Positions 8,756 to 17,664 of a DNA stretch of 64,000 bases are shown piece after piece; position 1 is the first letter of the stretch, and each line of letters begins with the position of its first letter. Source of the DNA: Thiocystis violacea (GTDB lineage Bacteria; Pseudomonadota; Gammaproteobacteria; Chromatiales; Chromatiaceae). The notes under the pieces are model-generated. The model had not been told where the DNA came from and ran no database searches. It worked only from the letters and a program-made list of their open reading frames with translations. A program made the translations under genes and the position numbers. The DNA is taken from the NCBI RefSeq assembly GCF_016583565.1, contig NZ_NRRF01000001.1:62001-126000 (forward strand), in the 5' to 3' direction.

Positions 8756-9605
8756 TCCCGAACAGGGCACCATTAGGATCAGCGCCGAGGATTTTCAAAA
8801 GTTTAGGGAGTTCTTCTACCGCAAGACCGGGATCCAGTTCGACGCGTCCAAGCGCTATTTCGTCGACAAGCGTCTGGTGGAGCGCGTCGAGGCCACGGGC
8901 ACGGGCAGCTTCCGCGGCTATTTCACCATGCTGCGCTTCCAGGCCAGCGGTGAGGAGCTTCAGGCATTGACCAATCTGATGACGGTCAATGAGACCTATT
9001 TCTTCCGCGAGGAGTATCAGTTCCGGTGTCTGGTCGATTCGCTGCTGCCGGAGATCGTGGAGCGTAAGAAGAATCGCCGGCCGATTCGGATCTGGGCGAT
9101 CCCCTCCTCCTCGGGCGAAGAGCCCTACTCCATCGCCATCTACCTGCTCGAACACTGGGCGGGAATCCATGAGTGGGACGTGGAGATCATCGCCTCCGAC
9201 ATCGACACCCGAATCCTCGCGCAGGCCCGCCAGGGCCTCTATTCGCTCCGCTCGATCCAGCATCTGCCCAGCCACACGCTGCAGCGCTATTTCAAGCGCC
9301 AGTCCGGTGGCTATCAGATCTGCGACGATCTGCGCCAGTCGGTCGAGTTCACTCGGGTCAACCTGTCCGAGCGCGCCGACACCCGGGGCTATCGCGACTT
9401 CGACGTGATCTTCTGTCGCAATCTCCTGATCTATTTCGACGATGTCTCGCGCAAGACGGCGACGGAGACCTTCTACGACGCGCTGCGACCAGGCGGCTTC
9501 GTCTGTCTGGGTCATTCGGAATCCATGAGCCGCAGCTCGTCCCTCTACAAGGTGCGCAAATTCCCCGAAGCCATCGTCTATCAGAGGCCACTGGAGGCCG
9601 CATGA
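8745..9605 (+). CDS. cheR: CheR chemoreceptor methyltransferase
   Basis: 286 residues from ATG 8745, overlapping the end of the HEAT gene by 11 bp. The short N-terminal helical domain is followed by the SAM-dependent methyltransferase domain. Visible motifs are MTVNETYFFREEYQF, the SAM-binding SSSGEEPYSIA (usual form CSTGEEPYS, so the first Cys is replaced), and DVIFCRNLLIYFD. The open frame extends upstream to 8607 but overlaps the HEAT gene. It methylates receptor glutamates with S-adenosylmethionine. The cheY start overlaps its stop (ATGA at 9602-9605). Confidence 0.95.
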   Translation: MKTDPEQGTIRISAEDFQKFREFFYRKTGIQFDASKRYFVDKRLVERVEATGTGSFRGYFTMLRFQASGEELQALTNLMTVNETYFFREEYQFRCLVDSLLPEIVERKKNRRPIRIWAIPSSSGEEPYSIAIYLLEHWAGIHEWDVEIIASDIDTRILAQARQGLYSLRSIQHLPSHTLQRYFKRQSGGYQICDDLRQSVEFTRVNLSERADTRGYRDFDVIFCRNLLIYFDDVSRKTATETFYDALRPGGFVCLGHSESMSRSSSLYKVRKFPEAIVYQRPLEAA

Positions 9606-9973
9606 AACGCATCCTGATCGTCGATGACGCTGCGACCGTCCGGCTCTATCACCGCGAGATCCTCGAGACGGCGGATTTCATGGTGGACGAGGCGATGAAC
9701 GGCATCGAGGCGCTGGAAAAGGCGCTGCAGACGGGGTTCGACCTCTTTCTGGTCGACATCAACATGCCCAAGCTGGACGGCTATGGGTTTCTGCGCGAGC
9801 TGCGCGGTCAAGACCTCCCGCAGGCGCCCGCCATCATGATCTCCACCGAGGCGCAGACCAATGACGAGCGACGCGCCTACGCCGCGGGCGCGAATCTCTA
9901 TCTGATCAAACCGGTCAAGCCGGAGCGGCTGCTGGCGCAGGTGCGCATGCTGCTCGGGGAGTTGCATCCATGA
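9602..9973 (+). CDS. CheY-like single-domain response regulator (first copy)
   Basis: 123 residues, a lone receiver domain: acidic pair in LIVDDAATVR, phospho-acceptor Asp in LVDINMPKLDG, switch Thr in MISTEAQ, and conserved Lys in LIKPVKPE. Probably phosphorylated by the CheA encoded next. It overlaps both neighbours by 4 bp (cheR before, cheA after), so all three are translationally coupled. Whether it drives a flagellar motor or another output cannot be told; no motility genes are in the window. Confidence 0.93.
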   Translation: MKRILIVDDAATVRLYHREILETADFMVDEAMNGIEALEKALQTGFDLFLVDINMPKLDGYGFLRELRGQDLPQAPAIMISTEAQTNDERRAYAAGANLYLIKPVKPERLLAQVRMLLGELHP

Positions 9974-12729
9974 GCCCGTTGCTGGAACAGTTCCTATCGG
10001 AGGCGAGGGATTTCCTGCAAGGCATCGGCGAGAAGCTGATGCAGTTGGAGGCGGCCCCGGCCGACGCCGATCTCATGAACGAGCTGTTCCGCCTGGTGCA
10101 CACCCTCAAGGGCAACAGCGGTCTGTTCGATGCCCCGGAGATGACGCGGGTGCTCCATGCCGGCGAGGATCTGATGGACGCCGTGCGCAATGGCCGCGTG
10201 GCCTATTCGCGCCCCCTGGCCGACCGCCTGCTGGACGCCATGGATTTCGTGGGGATGCTCTGCGACGAGCTCGAGTCCGATGGCCAGCTGGGTGCCGCGC
10301 ACGCCGGTGATTCGGTGCGCCTGGTCGACGCGCTGCGGCACTTGCTCCAGCCCGATGACGCCCCTGCCGAGGCACCCGCCCCCGAATCCACGCCAGAATC
10401 CGCGCCCGCCCCGACAGCAAGCCTGGCCGAGCCGACTCCCGTTGCGGACACGGCCAGTCTGCCGCTCGCCAGCATCCCCGAAGCGGTACGCATGCAGGCC
10501 TACCGCCGCGCCTGCGCCGGTGAGCCCCTGTCGTGGCTGGCTTACCGACCGCACGAGCAATGCTTCTATCAGGGCGACGATCCCTTCTTCCTGGCGCGCC
10601 AGACGCCGGAGCTGCTGTGGAGCCGCATCGAGGCGCGCGAGCCCTGGCCACCGCTGGCCGAGCTGGACGCCTATTCCTGCATGCTGGATTTCCAGCTGCT
10701 GACCGCCGCGCCACGGGCCGCGTTGGAAGAGCAGTATCGCTATGTGATGGACCAGGTGCAGACCACGGAAGTCCCCCGGCTGGCGCTGGTGATGCCGCAG
10801 GGTGACCCCAACGGCGGCCCCGTCTATGACGACTTCGCCGCGGACGCGCGCAGGCTGCTGCAGACTGGCGATCTTGAGGGCCTGGCCCGCAATGCGAGCA
10901 CCCTGCTGGAACTCTCCAGCCCGGATCTGTGGATCGCCTCGGCCTTGCGCTGGTTGCAGTTGGTATTGGAGACCGAGCCGGAGAATAAGGCGATTCTCGA
11001 CGCGCTCGTGGACTGCCTGGGCAGCCTCGCCGCGCCGCAGTGGGGGACGGCCGGGGCGGCGGAAACGCACACGGCGAGCGCTTCGACCTCGATTCGACAG
11101 GACCCCGCGCCCCGAAACGAGCGCGGCCAGGAGGCTGAGGGCGTTGCCGACGCGAGCGACGAGGCGACTCCCGCCCTCTCACCCCTGGCAGCCGATGCCC
11201 TGGCGGCCGTGGTCGCCGCGCAAGGCGAAGTCCTCGCGCTGACGGATGAGCCGCGCTGGCTGCCAGGCCGTCTCAAGGCCGCCGCCGCCGCCCTGTCGGG
11301 GTGTCTGCGGGCCACCGGCGCAACCGCCAAGCTGCAGGACCTGGAGGCGGCCACGGCAGCGGCGCTTGCGCGCAACAGCGGTGCCCCGCTCCTGACCTGG
11401 ATCGCGGCGGTCTTTCCGGCCGAGCTCGTCGGCGAGCCTGGGGCCGCCGCCCCCGTGACCGCGGCGCCGCCAAGCCCGGCCCACAGCGCCCCCCAGCCGC
11501 CGGAGGCGGAGGGCGAGATCAAGTTCGGCCGCCGCGCCGAGGACGCCATCAGCGGACCCAAGAGTCTCAAGGTCGATCAGGCCAAGATCGACCGCCTGAT
11601 GAATCTGATCGGCGAGATGGTGGTGGCCAAGAACGCGCTGCCCTACCTGGCCGGCCGCGCCGAGGCGGTGTTCGGGGTCCGCGAGCTCGCGCGCGAGATC
11701 AAGGGCCACTACGGGGTCATCAACCGCATCGCCGAGGAGATGCAGGGCGCCATCATGCAGATCCGCATGATGCCCGTCTCCTTCGTCTTTCAGCGGTTTC
11801 CGCGTCTGGTGCGCGACATCTCGCGCAAGCTCGGCAAGGAGGTCGAGCTGATCCTTGAAGGTGAAGACACCGAGGCGGACAAAACCATCATCGAGTCACT
11901 GGGTGATCCCCTGATGCACATCGTGCGCAACAGCCTCGACCACGGCATCGAGTCGCCCGAGCTGCGCCGCGCCGCCGGGAAACCGGCGACCGGCACCCTG
12001 CGGCTGCGGGCCATGCAGGAGTCCGACCGCGTGGTGATCGAGATCTCGGACGACGGCAAGGGCATCGATCCCGACATCATCAAGCGCAAGGCCTACGCCA
12101 AGGGGCTCATCGACGAGACGCTGCTGGAGCAGATCAGCGATCAGGAGGCCGTGAATCTCGTCTTCGCCGCCGGGTTTTCGACCACGGAGGTGATCTCGGA
12201 TCTCTCCGGCCGGGGCGTCGGGATGGATGTCGTGCGCACCGCTGTCGAGAAGGTCAACGGCAGCGTTGCGTTGACCAGTCAGCAGGGACGTGGCACCCAG
12301 ATCCGTCTGTCGCTGCCCCTGTCCATGGCCGTGACCAACGTCATGATCGTCGTCTCCGACGGCCAGCGCTTCGGTGTCCCCATGGATCGCGTCGTCGAGA
12401 CCGTGCGGGTTCCTCGTGCCGCCATTCGCACCATCAAGCACAGCCTCGCCACCGTACTGCGCGGACGCATCGTGCCGCTGAAATCCATCAACGACCTGCT
12501 TGGGCTCTCGGCTCCGCCCAAGGCCAATGCCGATGATGAATTGGCGGTGCTCGTCGTGAGACTGGGCGATGAATCCCTGGGGCTCCTGGTGGATGATTTC
12601 AGTGAGACGCTCGACATCATCCTCAAACCCATGACGGGGGTCTTGGCGGGTCTGCCGGCCTACGCCGGCTCGGCCCTCATGGGCGATGGCTCGGTGCTCA
12701 TGGTGCTCAACGTCAAGGAGATTCTGTGA
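9970..12729 (+). CDS. cheA: CheA histidine kinase with unusual long P1-P3 region
   Basis: 919 residues. An N-terminal Hpt domain has the phosphorylatable His44 in RLVHTLKGNSG. The region ~110-530 has no recognisable P2 domain. It holds a Pro/Ala-rich stretch (~130-165), a globular-looking part (~170-285; LAYRPHEQCFYQGDDPFF, ALVMPQGDPNGG) and another helical part. P3 dimerisation helices begin near 531 (DRLMNLIGEMVVAKN). The ATPase domain follows with the N box in VRNSLDHGIE (~653), G1 in DDGKGID (~694) and G2 in GRGVGMDVV (~748). A C-terminal CheW-like P5 domain runs from ~785 to the end. It autophosphorylates and feeds CheB and the two CheY proteins. Its stop overlaps the next start. Confidence 0.95.
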   Translation: MSPLLEQFLSEARDFLQGIGEKLMQLEAAPADADLMNELFRLVHTLKGNSGLFDAPEMTRVLHAGEDLMDAVRNGRVAYSRPLADRLLDAMDFVGMLCDELESDGQLGAAHAGDSVRLVDALRHLLQPDDAPAEAPAPESTPESAPAPTASLAEPTPVADTASLPLASIPEAVRMQAYRRACAGEPLSWLAYRPHEQCFYQGDDPFFLARQTPELLWSRIEAREPWPPLAELDAYSCMLDFQLLTAAPRAALEEQYRYVMDQVQTTEVPRLALVMPQGDPNGGPVYDDFAADARRLLQTGDLEGLARNASTLLELSSPDLWIASALRWLQLVLETEPENKAILDALVDCLGSLAAPQWGTAGAAETHTASASTSIRQDPAPRNERGQEAEGVADASDEATPALSPLAADALAAVVAAQGEVLALTDEPRWLPGRLKAAAAALSGCLRATGATAKLQDLEAATAAALARNSGAPLLTWIAAVFPAELVGEPGAAAPVTAAPPSPAHSAPQPPEAEGEIKFGRRAEDAISGPKSLKVDQAKIDRLMNLIGEMVVAKNALPYLAGRAEAVFGVRELAREIKGHYGVINRIAEEMQGAIMQIRMMPVSFVFQRFPRLVRDISRKLGKEVELILEGEDTEADKTIIESLGDPLMHIVRNSLDHGIESPELRRAAGKPATGTLRLRAMQESDRVVIEISDDGKGIDPDIIKRKAYAKGLIDETLLEQISDQEAVNLVFAAGFSTTEVISDLSGRGVGMDVVRTAVEKVNGSVALTSQQGRGTQIRLSLPLSMAVTNVMIVVSDGQRFGVPMDRVVETVRVPRAAIRTIKHSLATVLRGRIVPLKSINDLLGLSAPPKANADDELAVLVVRLGDESLGLLVDDFSETLDIILKPMTGVLAGLPAYAGSALMGDGSVLMVLNVKEIL

Positions 12730-12968
12730 TGGCGGTCGAGTACAAGAAAAACCTGGTCGTGTTTCATGATGTCGTGGGCGTGGAAGACGCCGAGGCGTTG
12801 CTGGAGTGGCTGCAGAAGAAGCGCACGGCCAAGGTGGACCTGTCCGCCTGCACCCACCTCCATCCCGCCAATCTGCAAGTTCTGATGGCGAGCAAGCCTG
12901 CCGTTCAGGCCTGGCCGGCGGATGCCCCGCTGCGCGCCTGGCTGGAACCCATCTTGACCGCCCCCTAG
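12729..12968 (+). CDS. small STAS-like protein of the chemosensory cluster
   Basis: 79 residues. The start codon ATG 12729 overlaps the cheA stop (TGATG); GTG 12726 in the same frame is an alternative. The pattern VDLSACTHLHPANLQVLMA resembles the core strand and helix of STAS/anti-anti-sigma-type domains, without the usual phosphorylatable Ser context. Chemosensory clusters of V. cholerae encode a small protein of this type beside CheA, from memory. A role as partner of CheA or of the following CheY is inference. Confidence 0.7.
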   Translation: MAVEYKKNLVVFHDVVGVEDAEALLEWLQKKRTAKVDLSACTHLHPANLQVLMASKPAVQAWPADAPLRAWLEPILTAP

Positions 12969-12991
12969 GATCCGGATCGAGGAATAGACGC

Positions 12992-13366
12992 ATGTCCAAA
13001 ACCATCATGATCGTGGACGATTCCGCCACCATGGTGTTGAGCCTGAAGTCGACCCTGGAGATGAACGGCTTCAAGGTCGAGACCGCCGGCGATGGCGCAC
13101 AGGCCCTGACCAAGCTCAAGGGTGGGGTGAAGCCCGATCTCATCATCACCGATATCAACATGCCCAACATGGGTGGCCTGGAGCTGATCAAGAACGTGCG
13201 CACGCTGCCGGGTTTGCGGTTCACGCCGATCCTGACGCTGACCACCGAAAGCCAGGCGGAAAAACGCGACGAGGGCAAGCGGCTGGGGGCCACCGGCTGG
13301 CTGGTGAAGCCCGTCGCTGGGCCGGACCTCGTGAAGGTCATCAAACAAGTGCTGCCGGGGGCCTAG
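12992..13366 (+). CDS. CheY-like single-domain response regulator (second copy)
   Basis: 124 residues from ATG 12992. Receiver motifs are IMIVDDSATM, the phospho-acceptor Asp in IITDINMPNMGG, Thr in LTLTTES and Lys in LVKPVAGPDL. It differs clearly from the first CheY of the operon, so the two are not a recent duplication. Two CheY proteins under one CheA often divide output and phosphate-sink roles; which does what cannot be read here. It is followed after 3 bp by the membrane receptor gene. Confidence 0.93.
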   Translation: MSKTIMIVDDSATMVLSLKSTLEMNGFKVETAGDGAQALTKLKGGVKPDLIITDINMPNMGGLELIKNVRTLPGLRFTPILTLTTESQAEKRDEGKRLGATGWLVKPVAGPDLVKVIKQVLPGA

Positions 13367-13369
13367 GCC

Positions 13370-14665
13370 GTGACCAAGACCGGATCAGCGCCCACGCGCT
13401 TTCCTCCCTCCGGCATGGGCTATCGGCTCATGGTCGCCGCCGCGGCGGCGCTTGCGATCAATGTCGGCATCGCCTGGTCCATCTCGCCCTGGCTGCACGA
13501 GACCTTCCTGGTCCCGCTGAACCTTGGCTACGCCGTCGAGATCGCCCTCACGACCCTCCTGTCCACGCTCTCCGTCCTGGGTCTGACCGCGCTGCTGGCC
13601 TGGATCTTTCTGCGCCGGGAGGTGGATGATCTCGATCTCATGTTGCGAGAGGGCCGCTCTCGGCTCGCCGTCCTCACGGCGCAGCAGCAGGTGGTGGAGG
13701 AGGAGATCGCGCACGTCGCACCCTACCTCGACATCATGAGGAAACAGATGGAGGGCGCCGTGCAGGAGACCGAGCAGGGCGTCATGGCGGTCATCGAACA
13801 GATCGATCAAGTCCATGGCATGTCCAGGCAGCAGATGGAGCGGATCGGCCATTCGATGAAGAACGGCATGGATCTCGCCGACGTCATGCGCCTGCAGGCG
13901 GTCAGCAACAATGAGGTGATCGCCGTTCTGACCGGACATCTGGACGAGCAGCTCGCCGAGCTCGACGGCAATCTCAAGCGTATCGAAGGGCTTGCGAGCC
14001 AGGTGGACACCCTCTCGCCCCTGGTCGGGGTGATTTCCGACATCGCAAAGCAGATCAACCTCTTGGCGCTCAACGCCGCGATCGAGGCGGCCCGCGCGGG
14101 AGAGGCGGGACGGGGCTTTGCCGTGGTGGCCGGCGAGGTGCGGGCACTCTCGACCCAAACGGCCAATGCCGCCGCGGATATCGCCCACAAGATCAGCGCG
14201 GCGACCCGCGGCATGGAAACGGAGCTCGCGGTCGCGCGCAAGGCACGCGACAACAAGGAATACAACGACCATCTCCATCGCATCATTGCCGATATCAGCG
14301 CCATGGAGAAACGCTTCGCCGAGGGCAGCGGCATGCTCCTGGAGGTGATCCAGGGCGTGGAGGCCGGCAACGGGGAGATCGTCACGCGCCTGTCCGAGGC
14401 GCTGGGCTACATCCAGTTCCAGGATGTGGTCCGCCAACGCCTGGAGCAGATCGGAATCGCCCTCGGCGAGCTCGACGAGCATCTCCAGTCACTCATGGGC
14501 CATGTCGGCGATGACCAGTGGGACGGCCGCGTCCAGCCCAGCCTCAAGGACCGCCTCGCGGGACATCTCGATCGCTATGTGATGTCCAGTCAGCGCGACG
14601 CTCATGCATCGGTGACCGGCGGTGAGGCGGCGAGCGACGATCGCCCGAAGATCGAACTCTTCTAG
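13370..14665 (+). CDS. short membrane chemoreceptor
   Basis: 431 residues from a GTG start. Two transmembrane helices (~22-40 and ~58-82) enclose a loop of only about 20 residues, too small for a periplasmic sensor domain. The cytoplasmic signalling tip at ~225-244 reads [18 protein letters not shown], with Ile in place of the usual Thr after Gln. It is followed by [15 protein letters not shown]. Near the C-terminus, [16 protein letters not shown] is a motif often found in receptors of this short type. It may sense membrane state or work with another component. It belongs to the same operon, 3 bp after the second cheY. Confidence 0.88.
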   Translation: MTKTGSAPTRFPPSGMGYRLMVAAAAALAINVGIAWSISPWLHETFLVPLNLGYAVEIALTTLLSTLSVLGLTALLAWIFLRREVDDLDLMLREGRSRLAVLTAQQQVVEEEIAHVAPYLDIMRKQMEGAVQETEQGVMAVIEQIDQVHGMSRQQMERIGHSMKNGMDLADVMRLQAVSNNEVIAVLTGHLDEQLAELDGNLKRIEGLASQVDTLSPLVGVISDIAKQINLLALNAAIEAARAGEAGRGFAVVAGEVRALSTQTANAAADIAHKISAATRGMETELAVARKARDNKEYNDHLHRIIADISAMEKRFAEGSGMLLEVIQGVEAGNGEIVTRLSEALGYIQFQDVVRQRLEQIGIALGELDEHLQSLMGHVGDDQWDGRVQPSLKDRLAGHLDRYVMSSQRDAHASVTGGEAASDDRPKIELF

Positions 14666-14667
14666 CC

Positions 14668-15438
14668 ATGCCCCGGATCATCGCCATCTCCAATCGCAAG
14701 GGTGGCACCGGGAAGACCACCGTTGCGGTCAATCTCGCCGCCGAGCTGGCCGCGCTCGGAGCGCGGGTCTTGCTCGTCGATCTCGATTCCCAGGGCCATT
14801 GCGCCGCGGGACTCGGGGTCAAGATCGGCCAAGATGCGCCCACCGCGCATGACCTCTTTCTCGACCCGGAGGCGAGCCTGACAGCCGCCATCTGTCAGAC
14901 CGGGTGCGCGAATCTCGCCCTCGCCCCGGCCGATCAGCGCTTCGAGCACGGCAGCGGCGCGCGTGACGAGCGGCGGCTCGCCCAGGCACTAGCCCGGGAG
15001 AAGATCACCAGCGCCTATGACCTGGTGCTGCTGGATACCCCGCCCTCCCTGGACCATCTGCTGCTCAATGCACTCACCGCGGCGCACTGGGTGCTGGTGC
15101 CCTATGTGCCACACCAGCTCTCCCTCGAAGGCATGCGACAACTGATGCGGGTGCTGTTCAAGGTCATGTCATCAAGCAACCCGCAGCTGAAGATCCTCGG
15201 CCTTCTGCCGACCATGGCGACCGATCACATCCGCCAGCACCGCTTGGTGAGCGAGGAGGTCGCGCGTCAGTTCGGCGCGTCCCGGGTGCTGGCCGGCATC
15301 CGCAACGACATCCGCTTGGCAGAGGCCTTCGGCGTCGGCAAGCCTATCCGCAGCTATGCGCCCAAATGCCGAGGTGCGCAGGACTTCGCCCGCCTGGCGG
15401 CGACACTCGCGCCCATCCTGGACACTCCCGTCACCTGA
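14668..15438 (+). CDS. ParA/PpfA-type ATPase for chemosensory array positioning
   Basis: 256 residues. A deviant Walker A motif RKGGTGKTT lies near the N-terminus, with switch regions VDLDSQGHCAAGLG and LLDTPPSLDHLLL. This is the MinD/ParA family. It starts 2 bp after the receptor gene, at the end of the operon. Single ParA homologues in chemosensory operons (Rhodobacter PpfA, Vibrio ParC) segregate or localise receptor arrays. With a cytoplasmic tandem receptor in the same operon, a PpfA-like role over the nucleoid is the likely reading. No ParB partner is seen; the extended N-terminus of a receptor usually serves as partner, so that link is open. Confidence 0.9.
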   Translation: MPRIIAISNRKGGTGKTTVAVNLAAELAALGARVLLVDLDSQGHCAAGLGVKIGQDAPTAHDLFLDPEASLTAAICQTGCANLALAPADQRFEHGSGARDERRLAQALAREKITSAYDLVLLDTPPSLDHLLLNALTAAHWVLVPYVPHQLSLEGMRQLMRVLFKVMSSSNPQLKILGLLPTMATDHIRQHRLVSEEVARQFGASRVLAGIRNDIRLAEAFGVGKPIRSYAPKCRGAQDFARLAATLAPILDTPVT

Positions 15439-15450
15439 GCCCCAGTTGGA

Positions 15451-15520
15451 GCGTCGGAAAAGATGGGAAGCGTCATGCCGATTGCGAAATATCAGCGTGA
15501 AAGCGTCGGAAAAGAAGGGA
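15451..15520. repeat. imperfect 18-bp direct repeat in intergenic region
   Basis: GCGTCGGAAAAGATGGGA at 15451-15468 recurs as GCGTCGGAAAAGAAGGGA at 15503-15520 (17 of 18 bases). The gap of 241 bp between the ParA gene and the SUMF1-like gene holds no other feature I can support. Two copies about 52 bp (five helical turns) apart could be operator sites, but this is a guess. Confidence 0.5.
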
Positions 15521-15679
15521 TACTTCTGGCGCTAACAGCGGCCTGACGTCTGTCCTGGAGCCGGCTGAGGGTCTTGCCCGACGCCTGATGCAGGACAGGC
15601 CGCGGGCGGACGAGGCTCAAGCCCACCAGCACTTCCGAACGAACCAAGTTCCACGTCAGAAAGAATCTCGGTCAGACAC

Positions 15680-16498
15680 ATGATGAACCGCTACCTCCGA
15701 CTCGGGCTGCTAGTCGCCGGGCTGCTGCTCGCCGTCGCCGGACAGGCCGCCCCCGCGGAAACCTACACCGATGCGCTCGGCATGACCTTCCGCTTGATCC
15801 CGGCCGGCAGCTTCCAGATGGGCTGCGACACCGCCAGGCAGCGGTGTGACGCCACGGAGCGTCCCGCGCATCGCGTCACCTTTGCGGCGCCCTTCTATCT
15901 CTCGGCAACGGAGGTCACGCAGCGGCAGTGGGCCGAGGTCATGGGCGACAATCCCGCCCATTTCCAGCACCCCGACAACCCGGTCGAGCAGGTGTCCTGG
16001 GAGGACGCGCAAACCTTCCTGCGCGCCCTCAACCAGCGCGCGGCGCCGCGAGGCGGCTATCGCCTGCCGAGCGAGGCTGAGTGGGAGTATGCCGCCCGCG
16101 CCGGGACGCAGGGTGACTTCTGGTTCGGCGATGATGAGCAGGAGTTGGGCCGCCACATGTGGTATCTGGACTCGGCGCATGAGCATCCGCATCCAGTCGC
16201 GCAGAAGCCGGCCAATCCCTGGGGCCTCTATGACGTTCAGGGTAACGTCCTGGAATGGGTCAGCGACTGCTACCACGCTGACTATGTCGGCGCACCCAGC
16301 GACGGGAGCGCGTGGACGCATGACTGCCAGAACCTGGAGGACGGCACGGCGCTACGGCTGCTGCGCGGCGGGGCCTGGTACCTCTATCCGAATGCAGCCC
16401 GCTCGGCGTTTCGCTTCCGTTATGCCCCCTCGGTGCGCCATTATGGATTCGGGCTGCGCCTGGCGCGCTCGATCGAGACGCCTCGCCCGACCCCATAG
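15680..16498 (+). CDS. secreted SUMF1/formylglycine-generating-enzyme-family protein
   Basis: 272 residues with an N-terminal signal peptide (LGLLVAGLLLAVAGQAAPA) and one FGE-sulfatase domain. Family motifs are FRLIPAGSFQMGC, YRLPSEAEWEYAARAGT, NPWGLYDVQGNVLEWVSD and LLRGGAWYLYP. Most bacterial members are not true sulfatase activators; the domain is also used for modification or binding in many contexts, and no sulfatase gene is nearby. It probably acts in the periplasm or outer envelope. It stands alone, between the chemosensory operon and a palindromic repeat. The first of two adjacent ATG codons is taken as start; no strong ribosome site is visible. Confidence 0.85.
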   Translation: MMNRYLRLGLLVAGLLLAVAGQAAPAETYTDALGMTFRLIPAGSFQMGCDTARQRCDATERPAHRVTFAAPFYLSATEVTQRQWAEVMGDNPAHFQHPDNPVEQVSWEDAQTFLRALNQRAAPRGGYRLPSEAEWEYAARAGTQGDFWFGDDEQELGRHMWYLDSAHEHPHPVAQKPANPWGLYDVQGNVLEWVSDCYHADYVGAPSDGSAWTHDCQNLEDGTALRLLRGGAWYLYPNAARSAFRFRYAPSVRHYGFGLRLARSIETPRPTP

Positions 16499-16543
16499 GA
16501 GCGCGACCCGCCGTTGCGATCCTCGGACAGACTGATGTCGAAC

Positions 16544-16614
16544 GTAGGTTGGGCCGAGGGACGAGGCCCAACGAAACGGCGCATGTTGGGCCGCCTCGCG
16601 TCGGCCCAACCTAC
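16544..16614. repeat. palindromic intergenic element, 14-bp perfect inverted repeat
   Basis: GTAGGTTGGGCCGA at 16544-16557 is mirrored by TCGGCCCAACCTAC at 16601-16614. Inner arms GGCCCAAC and GTTGGGCC nest inside. The end sequence GTAGG(T/A)(T/G)GGGC is shared in form with the element at 7944-8098, suggesting related families of dispersed palindromes. Confidence 0.75.
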
Positions 16615-16735
16615 ACAGCTGGCCAGCGCGGTCGCACCCCGGCAAGGCGGCTTGCTCACCAGATCGAGACAGCCTTGCCGGCCATCTCCCAGAACGAGCG
16701 CTTGCAGAGTGCAGCGCGCCTGACCGAGCCCACCG

Positions 16736-17608
16736 ATGAAGACCTACCTGGACTGTTACCCCTGTTTCCTACGCCAGGCGTTGAGCGCCGCTCGACGCGC
16801 CGGCGCCTCACCGGAGCAGCAACGTCGCATCGTGCTGCGGATCATGGATCAGCTCCACTCCTTTCCGGCGGACGCCACGCCACCGGAGATGGCCGAGGCC
16901 ATCCATGCGCTGGTCCACACCGAGACACGCAATCCCGATCCATACCGGGCTGCCAAGCAGGCCGCCACCGAGCAGGCGCTCGCCTTGCTTGCGCAGCTGC
17001 GCGAACGGGTCATGACGGCAACCGATCCCCTGAACACGGCGGTGCGCATCGCCATTGCCGGCAACATCATCGATCATGGCGTGGCCGAGTCCTTCGACCT
17101 GGAGGCGACACTGGAGCGGGTGCTCGCGCAGCCGTTCGCCATCGACGGGCTGAACGCGCTGCGCCAGGCACTGGCCGAGACCGACTCCGTCCTCTACCTC
17201 GCCGACAATGCGGGCGAGACGGTCTTCGACCGTGTCTTGATCGAGCATCTGCCCCACCCCGTCACCTACGTCGTCAAGGCAGCGCCGATCATCAACGACG
17301 CCACCCATGAGGACGCCCTTGCCGCTGGGCTGGGTGAGGTCAGCGAGATCATCGACAACGGCTCGGCGGCGCCCGGGACCTTGCTGACGCGCTGCTCCGA
17401 GCCCTTCCTGGAACGTTTTGCCCGAGCGCCGCTGATCATCGCAAAGGGCCAGGCCAACTACGAAACCCTCAGTGAAGCGACAGCGCCGATCTTCTTTCTC
17501 CTGCAAGCCAAGTGCGGCGTCATCGCGGGCGACCTGGGCGTGAAACAGGGAGATATCGTTCTGAAAGCGCCGAAGATATCGGGACAGGAGCCTCGACAGC
17601 TATCATGA
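16736..17608 (+). CDS. DUF89 / ARMT1-like metal-dependent phosphatase
   Basis: 290 residues, starting MKTYLDCYPCFLRQAL, the hallmark N-terminus of the archaeal/bacterial DUF89 subgroup, with two close cysteines. The DNAGE motif (YLADNAGETVFDR) forms the metal site, and later Asn/Asp residues (INDATHEDA, AKGQANYE) belong to the active site. DUF89 proteins are damage-control phosphatases that hydrolyse phosphometabolites; the in vivo substrate of this subgroup is not settled. It stands between a repeat element and an exonuclease gene in the same direction, 56 bp apart. Confidence 0.87.
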   Translation: MKTYLDCYPCFLRQALSAARRAGASPEQQRRIVLRIMDQLHSFPADATPPEMAEAIHALVHTETRNPDPYRAAKQAATEQALALLAQLRERVMTATDPLNTAVRIAIAGNIIDHGVAESFDLEATLERVLAQPFAIDGLNALRQALAETDSVLYLADNAGETVFDRVLIEHLPHPVTYVVKAAPIINDATHEDALAAGLGEVSEIIDNGSAAPGTLLTRCSEPFLERFARAPLIIAKGQANYETLSEATAPIFFLLQAKCGVIAGDLGVKQGDIVLKAPKISGQEPRQLS

Positions 17609-17664
17609 GGGCTTGCGCGACACCATAGGTCGCGCACATTCACCCATCAGAGGCGAGCAAAGAC

